Shown: piece by piece, positions 17,793 to 25,033 of the stretch
Numbering within the stretch: the first letter of the stretch is position 1
How the letters are laid out: each line of letters begins with the position of its first letter
From: Actinomycetota bacterium
GTDB taxonomy: Bacteria; Armatimonadota; SYMT01
DNA: 35,368 bases
Assembly (NCBI GenBank): GCA_005798285.1
Contig: SYKE01000052.1
Span: 1 to 35,368 of the forward strand
Reading direction: 5' to 3'
Translations under genes and position numbers: made by a program
Notes under the pieces: model-generated
Database searches by the model: none
The model's input: only the letters and a program-made list of their open reading frames with translations
Told to the model about the DNA's origin: nothing

Positions 17793-18758
17793 TCAAGTGG
17801 GTCCCAACAGGTTTGCGGCGAGGATTCGCTCCGCGAGTTCCATGGTCTTGTAGGCATCGGAGAAGTTCGACTCGGGCGGGACTCCGCTCTGCACGGCGTC
17901 GATGAACTCGCGGTTCTTTGCTTCGAAGCCGCCAAGCCGGTGCAGTTCCTCGCTCCCCGCAGCCTCTGCTGCGGTTAGGAGTTCACCGGCGAGGTCGCCG
18001 TCCGCGAAGAGACGGCCGCCCACATCCAGATCCGCCTCTGCACAGATGACCGGGGCGTGGATCTGCGCCCGAAACACGCGGCGGCCGCTCGTCCAGTTGC
18101 ACATCACGACACCCGTCGAGCCATTGTCGAACTCGATCAGCGCCTGGATGAAGTTCAAGTCCGGCGTATCGAGCGCCCGAGACACGGACTGCACCCTCCG
18201 CACCTCGCCGCCGCAGAGCCAGCGAACGGTGTCGAGGGCATGAACGCAGTCATCCAGCATGTGGTCGCGCGCGTTGAGAAACGGTCCGGGCTGGTTCTTG
18301 TAAAACTCGCAACTTGCCTGCGTTATAGCACCCCGACTCAGGCAGCGCTCGCGCAAGCTTCGCAGCAGGGGGCTGCTCCGCCGTTGGAAGCTCACCTGGG
18401 TAACGACGTTTCCCTGCTCCGCCAGGTGTCTCAGGATACGAGCCTGATGGAGCGTAATGCCCATCGGCTTCTCGATGCAGAGAGGGACCCGCCGGCGCAG
18501 CACATCGACCCATACATCGAACAACAGGTGCGGCTGACCAATCGCGTACACCGCGTCCGGGCGCAGCTCGTCCAGCATCAGCCGATAGTCGGCAAAGCGA
18601 CCGGGGATCCCCCATCGATCCGCCGTGCCATCACAGCGAGCTCGATCCAGATCGCATACCCCCACCAGTTCTACATTGGAAAAGCCTGCGAGCGACGGGT
18701 AGTGCACCCGATTCGCCATCACGCCGGCGCCGATCATCGCCACCCGGACTTCGCTCAC
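17793..18758 (-). CDS. Gfo/Idh/MocA family oxidoreductase
   Basis: A 321-residue NAD(P)-dependent sugar oxidoreductase. It has the Rossmann motif VAMIGAGVMANRVHYP, the acidic nucleotide-binding turn VGVCDLDRARC, the conserved AIGQPHLLFDVWVDVL, the catalytic-type motif CIEKPMGITLHQA, and DDCVHALDTVRWLCGG in the C-terminal domain. The start is GTG 18758 with GGGAGG 8 nt upstream. It is more compact than the 9701-10762 paralogue and differs from it through most of the protein, so it is not a recent duplicate. It lies 119 nt upstream of the PSCyt1/PSD1 gene on the same strand and may share its transcript. Confidence 0.92.
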   Translation of the reverse strand: MSEVRVAMIGAGVMANRVHYPSLAGFSNVELVGVCDLDRARCDGTADRWGIPGRFADYRLMLDELRPDAVYAIGQPHLLFDVWVDVLRRRVPLCIEKPMGITLHQARILRHLAEQGNVVTQVSFQRRSSPLLRSLRERCLSRGAITQASCEFYKNQPGPFLNARDHMLDDCVHALDTVRWLCGGEVRRVQSVSRALDTPDLNFIQALIEFDNGSTGVVMCNWTSGRRVFRAQIHAPVICAEADLDVGGRLFADGDLAGELLTAAEAAGSEELHRLGGFEAKNREFIDAVQSGVPPESNFSDAYKTMELAERILAANLLGPT

Positions 18759-18912
18759 ACCAAAACCTCCCTCGGCAGCCCCGCATGGCGGGCACGGCCG
18801 GATCGAACCACCCCCGCAGTCTCACGACCTTGTACTCCATCCGACCCGGTCGTTCCTATCGTCAATCTCGGCCAAATGCCGTGGCGTTGGTCCCTGCGGC
18901 GTGCCGATTCGC

Positions 18913-18942
18913 TTGACGCTTCGTGAGGGTCTGAGAGATAGT
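18913..18942 (+). promoter_or_regulatory. Putative promoter of the Rpn-family gene
   Basis: TTGACG (18913-18918) and GATAGT (18937-18942) are separated by 18 nt and resemble -35 and -10 boxes. The -10 lies in a small inverted repeat (AGATAG 18936-18941, CTATCT 18946-18951). Transcription would start near 18950, which rules out the GTG at 18901 as the gene's start codon. Confidence 0.4.
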
Positions 18943-18984
18943 TTGCTATCTTGTTTGCATCTTTGCTCTCTGGGAGGACCCGCC

Positions 18985-20019
18985 ATAGCCCCGGGATTCT
19001 CACACCGCACCCCGTGGGACGTGGTGTGGAAGGAAGCTCTCACCCGTCTGTTTCGCTTTGCCCTGGAGCTCCTGTTTCCCGCCGCTGCCGCTGACGTCGA
19101 TTGGAGCCACCCGGTCGAAGTTCTCGACAAGGAACTGCGCACCATGCTCAGAACTCGAAATCGGGCACAACGTGGGAAGGGCAGGAGCGGCCGCGGTAGG
19201 ACTCGCTTCGTAGATCACCTCGTCCAAGTCAAGCTGCTGACGGGGGAACTGGAGCCGATCCTGATGCACCTCGAGGTCCAGAGCTCCCGCGAAACCGGTT
19301 TCGACAAAAGAGTCTACCTCTACCACTCCTGGCTCACCGGCATGCACGGCGAGTTGGTGGCCACGCTCGTCATCTTGAGCGACCCGGATCCAATCTGGCG
19401 TCCCACCCACTACCGGGGCACCTACACAGGGGGTGGCGCCGTCACCCTCGAGTTCCCCGTCGCCAAGATCCTTGAGTTCGAGTCTCGGTTGGACGAACTC
19501 CTTGAGAGCGACAATCCCTTCGCCCTCTTCAAAGTCGCCTGCATCAAGGCGCTGCGATCCTCCAGCGAATCCCAGGAGCGGTTCGATTGGAAGACCCAAC
19601 TCACCGAATTGCTGATCGATAAGCCGTGGGACGAAGCGACCAAAGTGACTTTGTTCCAGATGCTGGATGCCGTTATGATTCTGCCGGAGGCCCGGCAGCG
19701 CGTTTTCGCCGCCCGAGCGGCAAAGTTGCAGGAGGCAAACGAGATGAAGTTCATCACCCCTACGGACCAGATTGCTCTGAAGGATGCAAGGCTGGAAGGC
19801 AAGATCGAAGGCAGGATCGAAGGCGAGACTAAAGGTTGGGTTCGGGGCCAGGTGGAGTCCCTCAGGGAGAACCTCCCCCTGATCGCCGGTGGTCGGCTGG
19901 GGCCATGTTTGCCCGAGTGGGTTGAGAGAGTCCATCGCCTGGAGTCGCTCGAGGAACTCACCGAGCTCCGAAACCGGATCCTTCTGGCGGAGAGTTGGGC
20001 TGAGATTCCCTCGCTTTAG
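18985..20019 (+). CDS. Rpn-family PD-(D/E)XK nuclease / putative transposase protein
   Basis: About 344 residues, related to the Rpn (recombination-promoting nuclease, formerly transposase_31-like) group and allied DUF proteins. The nuclease core is near the N-terminus: TPWDVVWKEALTRLF, the acidic VDHLVQVKLL, and ILMHLEVQSS, which fits the E-x-Q/K strand of the PD-(D/E)XK fold. A C-terminal repetitive charged tail (EGKIEGRIEGETKG) is typical of these proteins. The start is uncertain. A strong ribosome site (GGGAGGA, 18972-18978) is spaced ideally to an ATA codon at 18985, one base from ATG. Upstream in-frame GTG/TTG codons lie at or before the likely promoter, and the next downstream candidate is GTG 19021 or so, inside the domain. 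These genes are often mobile and duplicated, and a partial copy of its 3' end follows. Confidence 0.8.
   Translation: MAPGFSHRTPWDVVWKEALTRLFRFALELLFPAAAADVDWSHPVEVLDKELRTMLRTRNRAQRGKGRSGRGRTRFVDHLVQVKLLTGELEPILMHLEVQSSRETGFDKRVYLYHSWLTGMHGELVATLVILSDPDPIWRPTHYRGTYTGGGAVTLEFPVAKILEFESRLDELLESDNPFALFKVACIKALRSSSESQERFDWKTQLTELLIDKPWDEATKVTLFQMLDAVMILPEARQRVFAARAAKLQEANEMKFITPTDQIALKDARLEGKIEGRIEGETKGWVRGQVESLRENLPLIAGGRLGPCLPEWVERVHRLESLEELTELRNRILLAESWAEIPSL
19750..19851 (+). repeat. Direct repeat copy 1 (3' part of Rpn-family gene)
   Basis: This 102-nt stretch encodes the start of the charged C-terminal tail of the Rpn-family protein. It aligns without gaps to 20050-20151 at an offset of exactly 300 nt, with about 11 mismatches by eye (close to 89% identity). 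Confidence 0.85.
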
Positions 20020-20039
20020 ATCCCGCGCCCAGAGGTCAA

Positions 20040-20155
20040 TGACGTGCCGTTCATCACCCCTACGGACCAGATTGCCCTGAAGGATGCAAGGCTGGAAGGC
20101 AAGATCAAAGGCAAGATCGAAGGCCGGATCGAAGGTTGGGTCAGGCGCCAGTCAG
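20040..20155 (+). pseudogene. Decayed duplicate of the Rpn-family gene 3' end
   Basis: Just after the intact gene's stop, the sequence restarts with GTG CCG followed by codons nearly identical to the parent (FITPTDQIALKDARLEGKI...). The copy keeps the reading frame and even extends the 12-nt AAGATCGAAGGC-type repeats, giving KIKGKIEGRIEG. After about 20151 similarity to the parent stops and the frame runs into unrelated Arg-rich sequence (stop at 20322). The ORF 20044-20322 is therefore best read as a remnant, with only its first 36 or so codons homologous. It arose by tandem duplication or by recombination with another family member. The rest of the 20020-20254 interval shows no other feature. 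Confidence 0.75.
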
Positions 20156-20254
20156 AGAGCCGTACACGTCGATGTGAGGGCGGAACTCGCCGTCGCCGCC
20201 GGTTGACGCGACCAACCACAACCGAGATCTTTGCCTGTGCGCCAAGACGATTGG

Positions 20255-20770
20255 TCAATCCTGGTCCCAATGGAAGAACGCCACAGGCCCGGCGGGCGTA
20301 TCGGGCACCACCAACGCGTTAAGAAGCACGAGCGACGTTGGAGCCGCATTGGAGTCGTACGGCCTGGGGTCAAAGCAGGTCTCGATTGAACCTTCCCCGG
20401 TCCTAAGATCCGGATCTGATCGAAGACTTCGTGGGGCGTGTACCGCAAACGACAAGAAGTACCCTTTTCTGGGCTCGGACCCGTTGTGGCTTTTCAGCCT
20501 GGCGACGAGTTCTCGATGTCCTTCCGGGGTGAGGTTAACCTTACAGAACAGGTAAGGTCGAATACCGCGGCGGTGAACAGCCTCGACGAGTTGTGTCCCT
20601 GTGGGCATCTTGAAGCTGATGATCTGTTCCACCTCGTGGAGGCTTGAGATACGCGATGGAGGCGGAGCGATCGCCCGTCCGAGTGAAAACCAGGACCAGA
20701 GGCCCGCACTCACGATCGTGAGGAGGGTGATCCCACAGAGAACCTCAGTTGCGACACTGCGCGTTTTCAT
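20255..20770 (-). CDS. Membrane-anchored protein of unknown function
   Basis: 171 residues from ATG 20770; an in-frame GTG at 20794 would add eight. A short basic N-terminus is followed by one hydrophobic segment (about residues 8-30, VLCGITLLTIVSAGLWSWFS). This could be a membrane anchor or uncleaved signal, leaving about 140 residues outside. The rest has mixed composition, with SLHEVEQIISFKMPTGTQLVEA, YLFCKVNLTPEGHRELVARL, and a C-terminus GPVAFFHWDQD. I do not recognise a family. It lies downstream of xylulokinase on the same strand (54 nt), which need not imply a functional link. Codon usage looks less GC-biased than its neighbours', which may point to acquired DNA next to the Rpn gene. 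Confidence 0.7.
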   Translation of the reverse strand: MKTRSVATEVLCGITLLTIVSAGLWSWFSLGRAIAPPPSRISSLHEVEQIISFKMPTGTQLVEAVHRRGIRPYLFCKVNLTPEGHRELVARLKSHNGSEPRKGYFLSFAVHAPRSLRSDPDLRTGEGSIETCFDPRPYDSNAAPTSLVLLNALVVPDTPAGPVAFFHWDQD

Positions 20771-20824
20771 ACCGGCTCGGGACTCCGGGTCCACGATCGC
20801 CTTCGCCCCCGTCGACCGCTTGGG

Positions 20825-22351
20825 TCAACCGGCGAGGGCAGCCGTGCGGGTGAAGGCGACCTTCAAAGAGTCGTACAGACTCGTGTAGATCGGATAGTGA
20901 CGATCATACACGGTCTGAACTTCGGGGCTGGGCGGCGTGGCGCTGCGAACCTGGATTGTGGCCCGGCATGCTTCGGAGACGTGAGACCAGACGCCCGTCC
21001 CCACCCCCGCGAGGAGCGCCACCCCGAACGCTGGGCCTTCGTCCACATTGATCACCACATGCTCGCGACCGGAGACATCCGCCTGGATCTGCCGCCAGAG
21101 GGGACTCCGTGCGCCGCCTCCGCTGGCGCGCACCTCCCGCACCGGCACCTGCATCGCATCCAGGATCTCGAAGGAGTCGCGCAGACCGTACGCCACCCCC
21201 TCGAGCACGGCGCGCGCCATGTGTCGCCGGTCGTGGCGCAGCGTCAGGCCGAAGAAGACACCTCGTGCGTTCGGATCGGGATGCGGAGTTCGCTCACCGG
21301 TGAGGTACGGGAGGAACACGAGCCCCTCGCAGCCGGCCGGCGCGGCTTCCGCCTCGGCGGCGATCAACTCATACGGGTCGCAGCCTCGCGAGGCGGCCTC
21401 GGCGATGAGATCCCGGCAGAGCGTGTCTCGAAACCAGCGGAGCGAGCCGCCGGCCGAGAGCATGACACCCATCTGATGCCACTTGCCTTCCACCGCGTGG
21501 CAGAAGGTGTGGAGGCGCAGCTCAGGGTCCACCGCCGGTCCGTCGGAGTAGGCGAAGACAACCCCGGAAGTCCCAACCGTGGACGATAGGATGCCACTCT
21601 CCACAATGCCGTTGCCCACGGCGCCCGCCGCCTGATCACCGCCGCCGCCCACAATCGGCGTGCCTGCCCTGAGGCCGGTGACCGCCGCCGCTGAGCTGCT
21701 CACGCGGGTGCTGGCCACATGCGACTCAAAGCTCGCCGGCATCCACTCACTCGGCACGCCGATCGCGTCGAGCAACTCCGTCGCCCACCGCCGCTCCCGC
21801 ACGTGGAACATGGCGGTTCCCGACGCATCGGACACTTCGGTCGCAAACTCGCCGGAGAGGCGAAACCGGATGAAGTCCTTCGGCAGTAGCACCTGCACCA
21901 CCCGCTCGTAGTTCTCTGGCTCGTGGTCGCGAAGCCAGATCACTTTCGGCGCCGTGAAGCCGGTCAGCACGGGGTTCGAGGTCAACTCCACCACCCGCTC
22001 GCGACCCACCGTGGCGGTAATCCACTCGCACTGCGCCGCCGTGCGTTGATCGCACCAGAGGAGCGCGGGGCGGATGACCTCACCGGCACGGTCGAGGAAG
22101 ACCGAACCGTGCATCTGACCTGAGAGGCCGATCCCCCGGACCTGCGAGCCGTCCAGACCGGAGTCCGCCAGCACGCGCCGGATGGTCTGCACGGTGGCGC
22201 GCCACCATTCCTCGGGGTCCTGTTCGGCCCAACCGGGGCGGGGTGTGGAAAGAGGATACTCCACGGTGGCGCCGGCCAACACCGTGCCCGTCTCATCCAT
22301 GAGCAGAGTCTTTGTCCCCGACGTGCCGATATCGATCCCCAAAAGCGCCAT
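20825..22351 (-). CDS. xylB: Xylulokinase (FGGY carbohydrate kinase family)
   Basis: It phosphorylates D-xylulose to D-xylulose 5-phosphate with ATP, feeding the pentose phosphate pathway in the cytosol. The 508 residues from ATG 22351 contain the N-terminal phosphate motif LGIDIGTSGTKTLLMDETG, the RGIGLSGQMHGSVFLD segment that in xylulokinases carries the QMHG substrate motif, LLWCDQRTAAQCEW, GGGGDQAAGAVGNG, and the C-terminal FGGY signature region ASGGGARSPLWRQIQADV. ATG 22351 follows a GGGAGG-containing site; the frame is open to 22516 but homology begins here. The sugar isomerase-like gene that might supply its substrate is elsewhere in the window (10812), so it is not an adjacent xylA-xylB pair. 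Other pentuloses or L-sugars are possible substrates. Confidence 0.93.
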   Translation of the reverse strand: MALLGIDIGTSGTKTLLMDETGTVLAGATVEYPLSTPRPGWAEQDPEEWWRATVQTIRRVLADSGLDGSQVRGIGLSGQMHGSVFLDRAGEVIRPALLWCDQRTAAQCEWITATVGRERVVELTSNPVLTGFTAPKVIWLRDHEPENYERVVQVLLPKDFIRFRLSGEFATEVSDASGTAMFHVRERRWATELLDAIGVPSEWMPASFESHVASTRVSSSAAAVTGLRAGTPIVGGGGDQAAGAVGNGIVESGILSSTVGTSGVVFAYSDGPAVDPELRLHTFCHAVEGKWHQMGVMLSAGGSLRWFRDTLCRDLIAEAASRGCDPYELIAAEAEAAPAGCEGLVFLPYLTGERTPHPDPNARGVFFGLTLRHDRRHMARAVLEGVAYGLRDSFEILDAMQVPVREVRASGGGARSPLWRQIQADVSGREHVVINVDEGPAFGVALLAGVGTGVWSHVSEACRATIQVRSATPPSPEVQTVYDRHYPIYTSLYDSLKVAFTRTAALAG

Positions 22352-22520
22352 GCCACTCTCCCTCCCAAGCCACCTTGGACGCCGCCACGGGTCGCTCCTT
22401 TCCCACGCGCCGGCAAGATCCGATCGGTGCGCATCCCCCCGGAGTGTCCGGGTTCCGACCTCAGACTCCGGCGAGCGAAACCATGAGACAGTGGCTATCA
22501 TTTCCCGAGGCCACACGCCC

Positions 22521-23801
22521 GTGGCGAGGAACCGTCAAACCGTGCTCTCCAATCGGAACCCGTTGCCCGCTGTCGTCGCCCGGCTGGGCGTGGTGCTTTT
22601 CACGGCGATCCTGCTCGTGCTGTTGTGGGGGGTGAACGCACGCTATCTGGGTCTCTGGTGGGTTCACCTGGTCCCGGTCGGACGTCTTGCGGCGTATGGA
22701 CGAACGCTGGAAGACCCGGACCAACTCGAGACTGCTGCGCGACGACTGTTCTTCGCGGGCCGCGCGGAGGAAGCGTACGCGCTGCTCAAACCGCGGGAGA
22801 GTCGCTGGGCCAACCGGTCGGAGTTCCAGTATCTGATCGGTCGGGTTGCGGATGCCGCCGGGCACCCTCTCGAGGGCGCGGTGCACCTTCGCTCTGCAGC
22901 CGATCAGCGCACGGATCACGAGACACTCTACCGACTCGCCGCTGTTCTCATCCGGATCGGCGAAACGGGCGAAGCGCGGGAACGCCTGGAGCGCGTCACT
23001 CGGATTGTCTGGCGACGGCAGGATGCCTGGCTCGATCTCATGCAGCTTCACGTCGAGGAAGATCGGCCCGGGGAAGCGATCCAGACGATGATCTGGATCA
23101 CCGACGCGGAATCGATTCCTCGCGGTCTGGCGCTCAAGGCGCGGGCACTCGCGGCGACCGGCCAGGCAAGGGAGGCTCTGGAGCTGGCTCGCACTTGCTG
23201 GGAGAACCCGGCAACGCCGGAAGATCAACGGCCGCACCTTGCCGCGATCCTGGCTTCCGGCTCGGATCCGAAAGTGCTGAATCCGGCGGTACAACGTCTC
23301 CTCACGGAAGGCGACCGGGCGCCCCACGAGCTCTGGCTCCGGGAGGCCGGGCGAGGTTTGCTGAAGCTCAGGCGGCCGAAGGACGCCCTCTCAGCGCTCT
23401 GCCGTCATCTGCGTGCGGCACCCCTGGACCAGGTTGGGTACCAGCTCCTCGCCGAGGCCGCTTTAACCGCAGAACTTGCGTCCGACGCCCGCCGCCTCCG
23501 GGGCCAGGCGAAGCAGCTTCTCGCTCGTTCCCACGCTCTCGACGCGGCAACCGAGAGCTTCCGAAAGAGTCGTGTTAAGGGGGAAGCGCATTACGTTCTT
23601 GCACGGAAGTGCCGAGACCTGGGGCTCCTCGACTGGGCCGAACGCGAGGCCGCAGCCGCATTGACCCTTCGGCCGGACCATCTCGGGGCTCAGCGGCTGA
23701 AGAACGAGTTGACCCATGGCTCGGAAACTGCCACCGGACGGACCCCGGCGCTCCCAACCGGTTGCTGCGGATCGGGAGCGCCCGGCGTGCCTCAGGGGTA
23801 G
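22521..23801 (+). CDS. Membrane-anchored tetratricopeptide-repeat protein
   Basis: About 426 residues from GTG 22521 (GTG 22491 is an alternative; neither has a strong ribosome site). One transmembrane helix lies near the N-terminus (VVARLGVVLFTAILLVLLWG). The remainder is a string of TPR-like helical pairs, seen in LETAARRLFFAGRAEEAYALL, EFQYLIGRVADAAGHPLEGAVHL, LYRLAAVLIRIGETGEARERL, ALKARALAATGQAREALELA and the last unit AHYVLARKCRDLGLLDWAEREA. Such proteins scaffold complexes at the membrane. It is divergent from xylB, with 170 nt between, and its stop overlaps by 10 nt the stop of the convergent selenoprotein gene. Confidence 0.85.
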   Translation: MARNRQTVLSNRNPLPAVVARLGVVLFTAILLVLLWGVNARYLGLWWVHLVPVGRLAAYGRTLEDPDQLETAARRLFFAGRAEEAYALLKPRESRWANRSEFQYLIGRVADAAGHPLEGAVHLRSAADQRTDHETLYRLAAVLIRIGETGEARERLERVTRIVWRRQDAWLDLMQLHVEEDRPGEAIQTMIWITDAESIPRGLALKARALAATGQAREALELARTCWENPATPEDQRPHLAAILASGSDPKVLNPAVQRLLTEGDRAPHELWLREAGRGLLKLRRPKDALSALCRHLRAAPLDQVGYQLLAEAALTAELASDARRLRGQAKQLLARSHALDAATESFRKSRVKGEAHYVLARKCRDLGLLDWAEREAAAALTLRPDHLGAQRLKNELTHGSETATGRTPALPTGCCGSGAPGVPQG

Positions 23802-25033
23802 AGCTTCGCGAGGAGATCGGCGACCTGGGAAACAACGAAGCCGCGCGGTCCCATCTCTCCCACGTGGAGCAACTTCCCGTCCACTCCCACCACGTAGAGC
23901 CGGTCGGGCCAGCCGCTGTACATGCGCTCCACGACATCGTCGAGGGTGTCGACCACCGCGGGGAACTTGATGCCGAGGGTCTTCACACAGGATCCCGCCA
24001 CCAACTGGCGATCCTTCAGCGACTTGGGATCCTCAAACAGGATCTGATCTCGAATGTTGGCCTGAACCTGCCATCCATCGGTGGGATGGGCCTCTCGGAT
24101 GTAGACCAACCGGAACTCCACCCGATCTTTGTACTTCGCGTAAAGCGCATTGAGCGCGCCCACCTGGGCGCGGAACGGCGGTCAGGTGACCGAGCCGAAG
24201 ACGAGCACCACCGGTTTCTTGTCGCGGAAACTCGCGAGCTGGAAGGTGTTCTTTCCGTCGAGGTCAGCCAGCACGAAGTCGGGCGCCACCTCTCCTGCTT
24301 TGAGGCGACCCGCCTGCGGGCGCCGGGCCCCGGCCGGAACCTCGATCGGGAGCTGGAATGGAGCGCCCTGCAGGGTGACGAAGAGCCGACGCTGATCTTC
24401 GGTGTAGACCTCGGCGATTCGACGGTCCTGCTCCATTCGAGCTTCCGGGCTTCGCGGCGCCATTCCGGGCCGATCCGGCTGGGCCACCGCCTTCAGGCGA
24501 GAGAGCTGATCGCCGGAGAGCATCAGCCGCGAGGCGATGTCCGGCCGGGTGGCGGCGGCCCGCAGCCCATCACGACGCAGCAGGATCTCGGTGAGCCGAG
24601 CCGACTCGCCATCCTTCAATAGAGCGCCGAGCAGCTTCTCTCCCTCGTCGCGAAAGGCGAGGAGCCGCGGCATCCGCTTCTCCGGCGGTCCGTTTCGAAG
24701 GCTGCTTACTAGCTCTCCCAGCAGGGCGGAGCGCTTCATCCTCAGTTCGAGGATCGATTTTCGAACCTCGGGGCTGAGTTTGAGCTCCTCCTGCACTTCC
24801 GGCACGGCGGCAAGCGAGAGCTTGCCTTCCGCCTCGCGCCCGAGAGCGGCCGGAACACCGGCAGGATTCTGAGCCAGAACACCCGCCGCCACCGAGAACG
24901 CGAGCACCGTGGAGGCCAGGATCGGCGCCACCCTGCCCGCAGTTGATATCGAATTGAACACCCTACCCCGTCCCCTCACCGGCGCCGCAGAACGCCGGAT
25001 CGCACGTCGGAGCTCACTCGTACCGAACGGCAT
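23792..25033 (-). CDS. Deiodinase-like selenoprotein (in-frame UGA = selenocysteine) with N-terminal helical LTxxQ-type domain
   Basis: Read through the UGA at 24184-24182, one 413-residue protein results (from ATG 25033; GTG 24961 is an alternative start). Residues about 30-55 are a signal peptide (VAPILASTVLAFSVAAGVLA). Residues about 65-215 are helical, resembling the Spy/LTxxQ-like domains of Planctomycetes (VQEELKLSPEVRKSILELRM; SRLMLSGDQLSRLKAV). Residues about 235-413 are a thioredoxin-fold domain of the type I iodothyronine deiodinase family: APDFVLADLDGKN, then VVLVFGSVT-U284-PPFRAQ, VYIREAHPTDGW with the conserved His, and FPAVVDTLDDVVERMYSGWPDRLYVVG. Human deiodinase has FGSCT-U-PSF and EEAHASDGW at these places. 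A SECIS-like hairpin follows the UGA. A bacterial protein is more likely a periplasmic thiol/selenol oxidoreductase than a hormone deiodinase. It starts within the end of the permease gene (20-nt overlap). Confidence 0.9.
24155..24172 (-). promoter_or_regulatory. Bacterial SECIS-like hairpin directing selenocysteine insertion
   Basis: In the mRNA (minus strand), nine nt after the UGA, CGCGCCC (24172-24166), loop AGGU (24165-24162) and GGGCGCG (24161-24155) form a perfect 7-bp stem; the loop-closing A-U could add an eighth pair. The loop begins 16 nt after the UGA and contains GGU. This meets the published bacterial SECIS consensus: a loop 16-37 nt from the UGA with a G among its first two bases. 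SelB would bind here. The element is coding as well (codons for Arg-Ala-Gln-Val-Gly-Ala). Confidence 0.75.

Noticed and set aside
19000-19935. 311-residue minus-strand ORF opposite the Rpn gene
   Set aside because: It is antisense to the Rpn-family reading frame, which has recognisable motifs and a ribosome site.
23792-25033. Deiodinase-like gene as a pseudogene broken by a nonsense mutation
   Set aside because: The stop falls exactly at the family's selenocysteine position, the frame continues without any other lesion for 130 codons, and a SECIS-like hairpin follows. Random nonsense would not give this combination.
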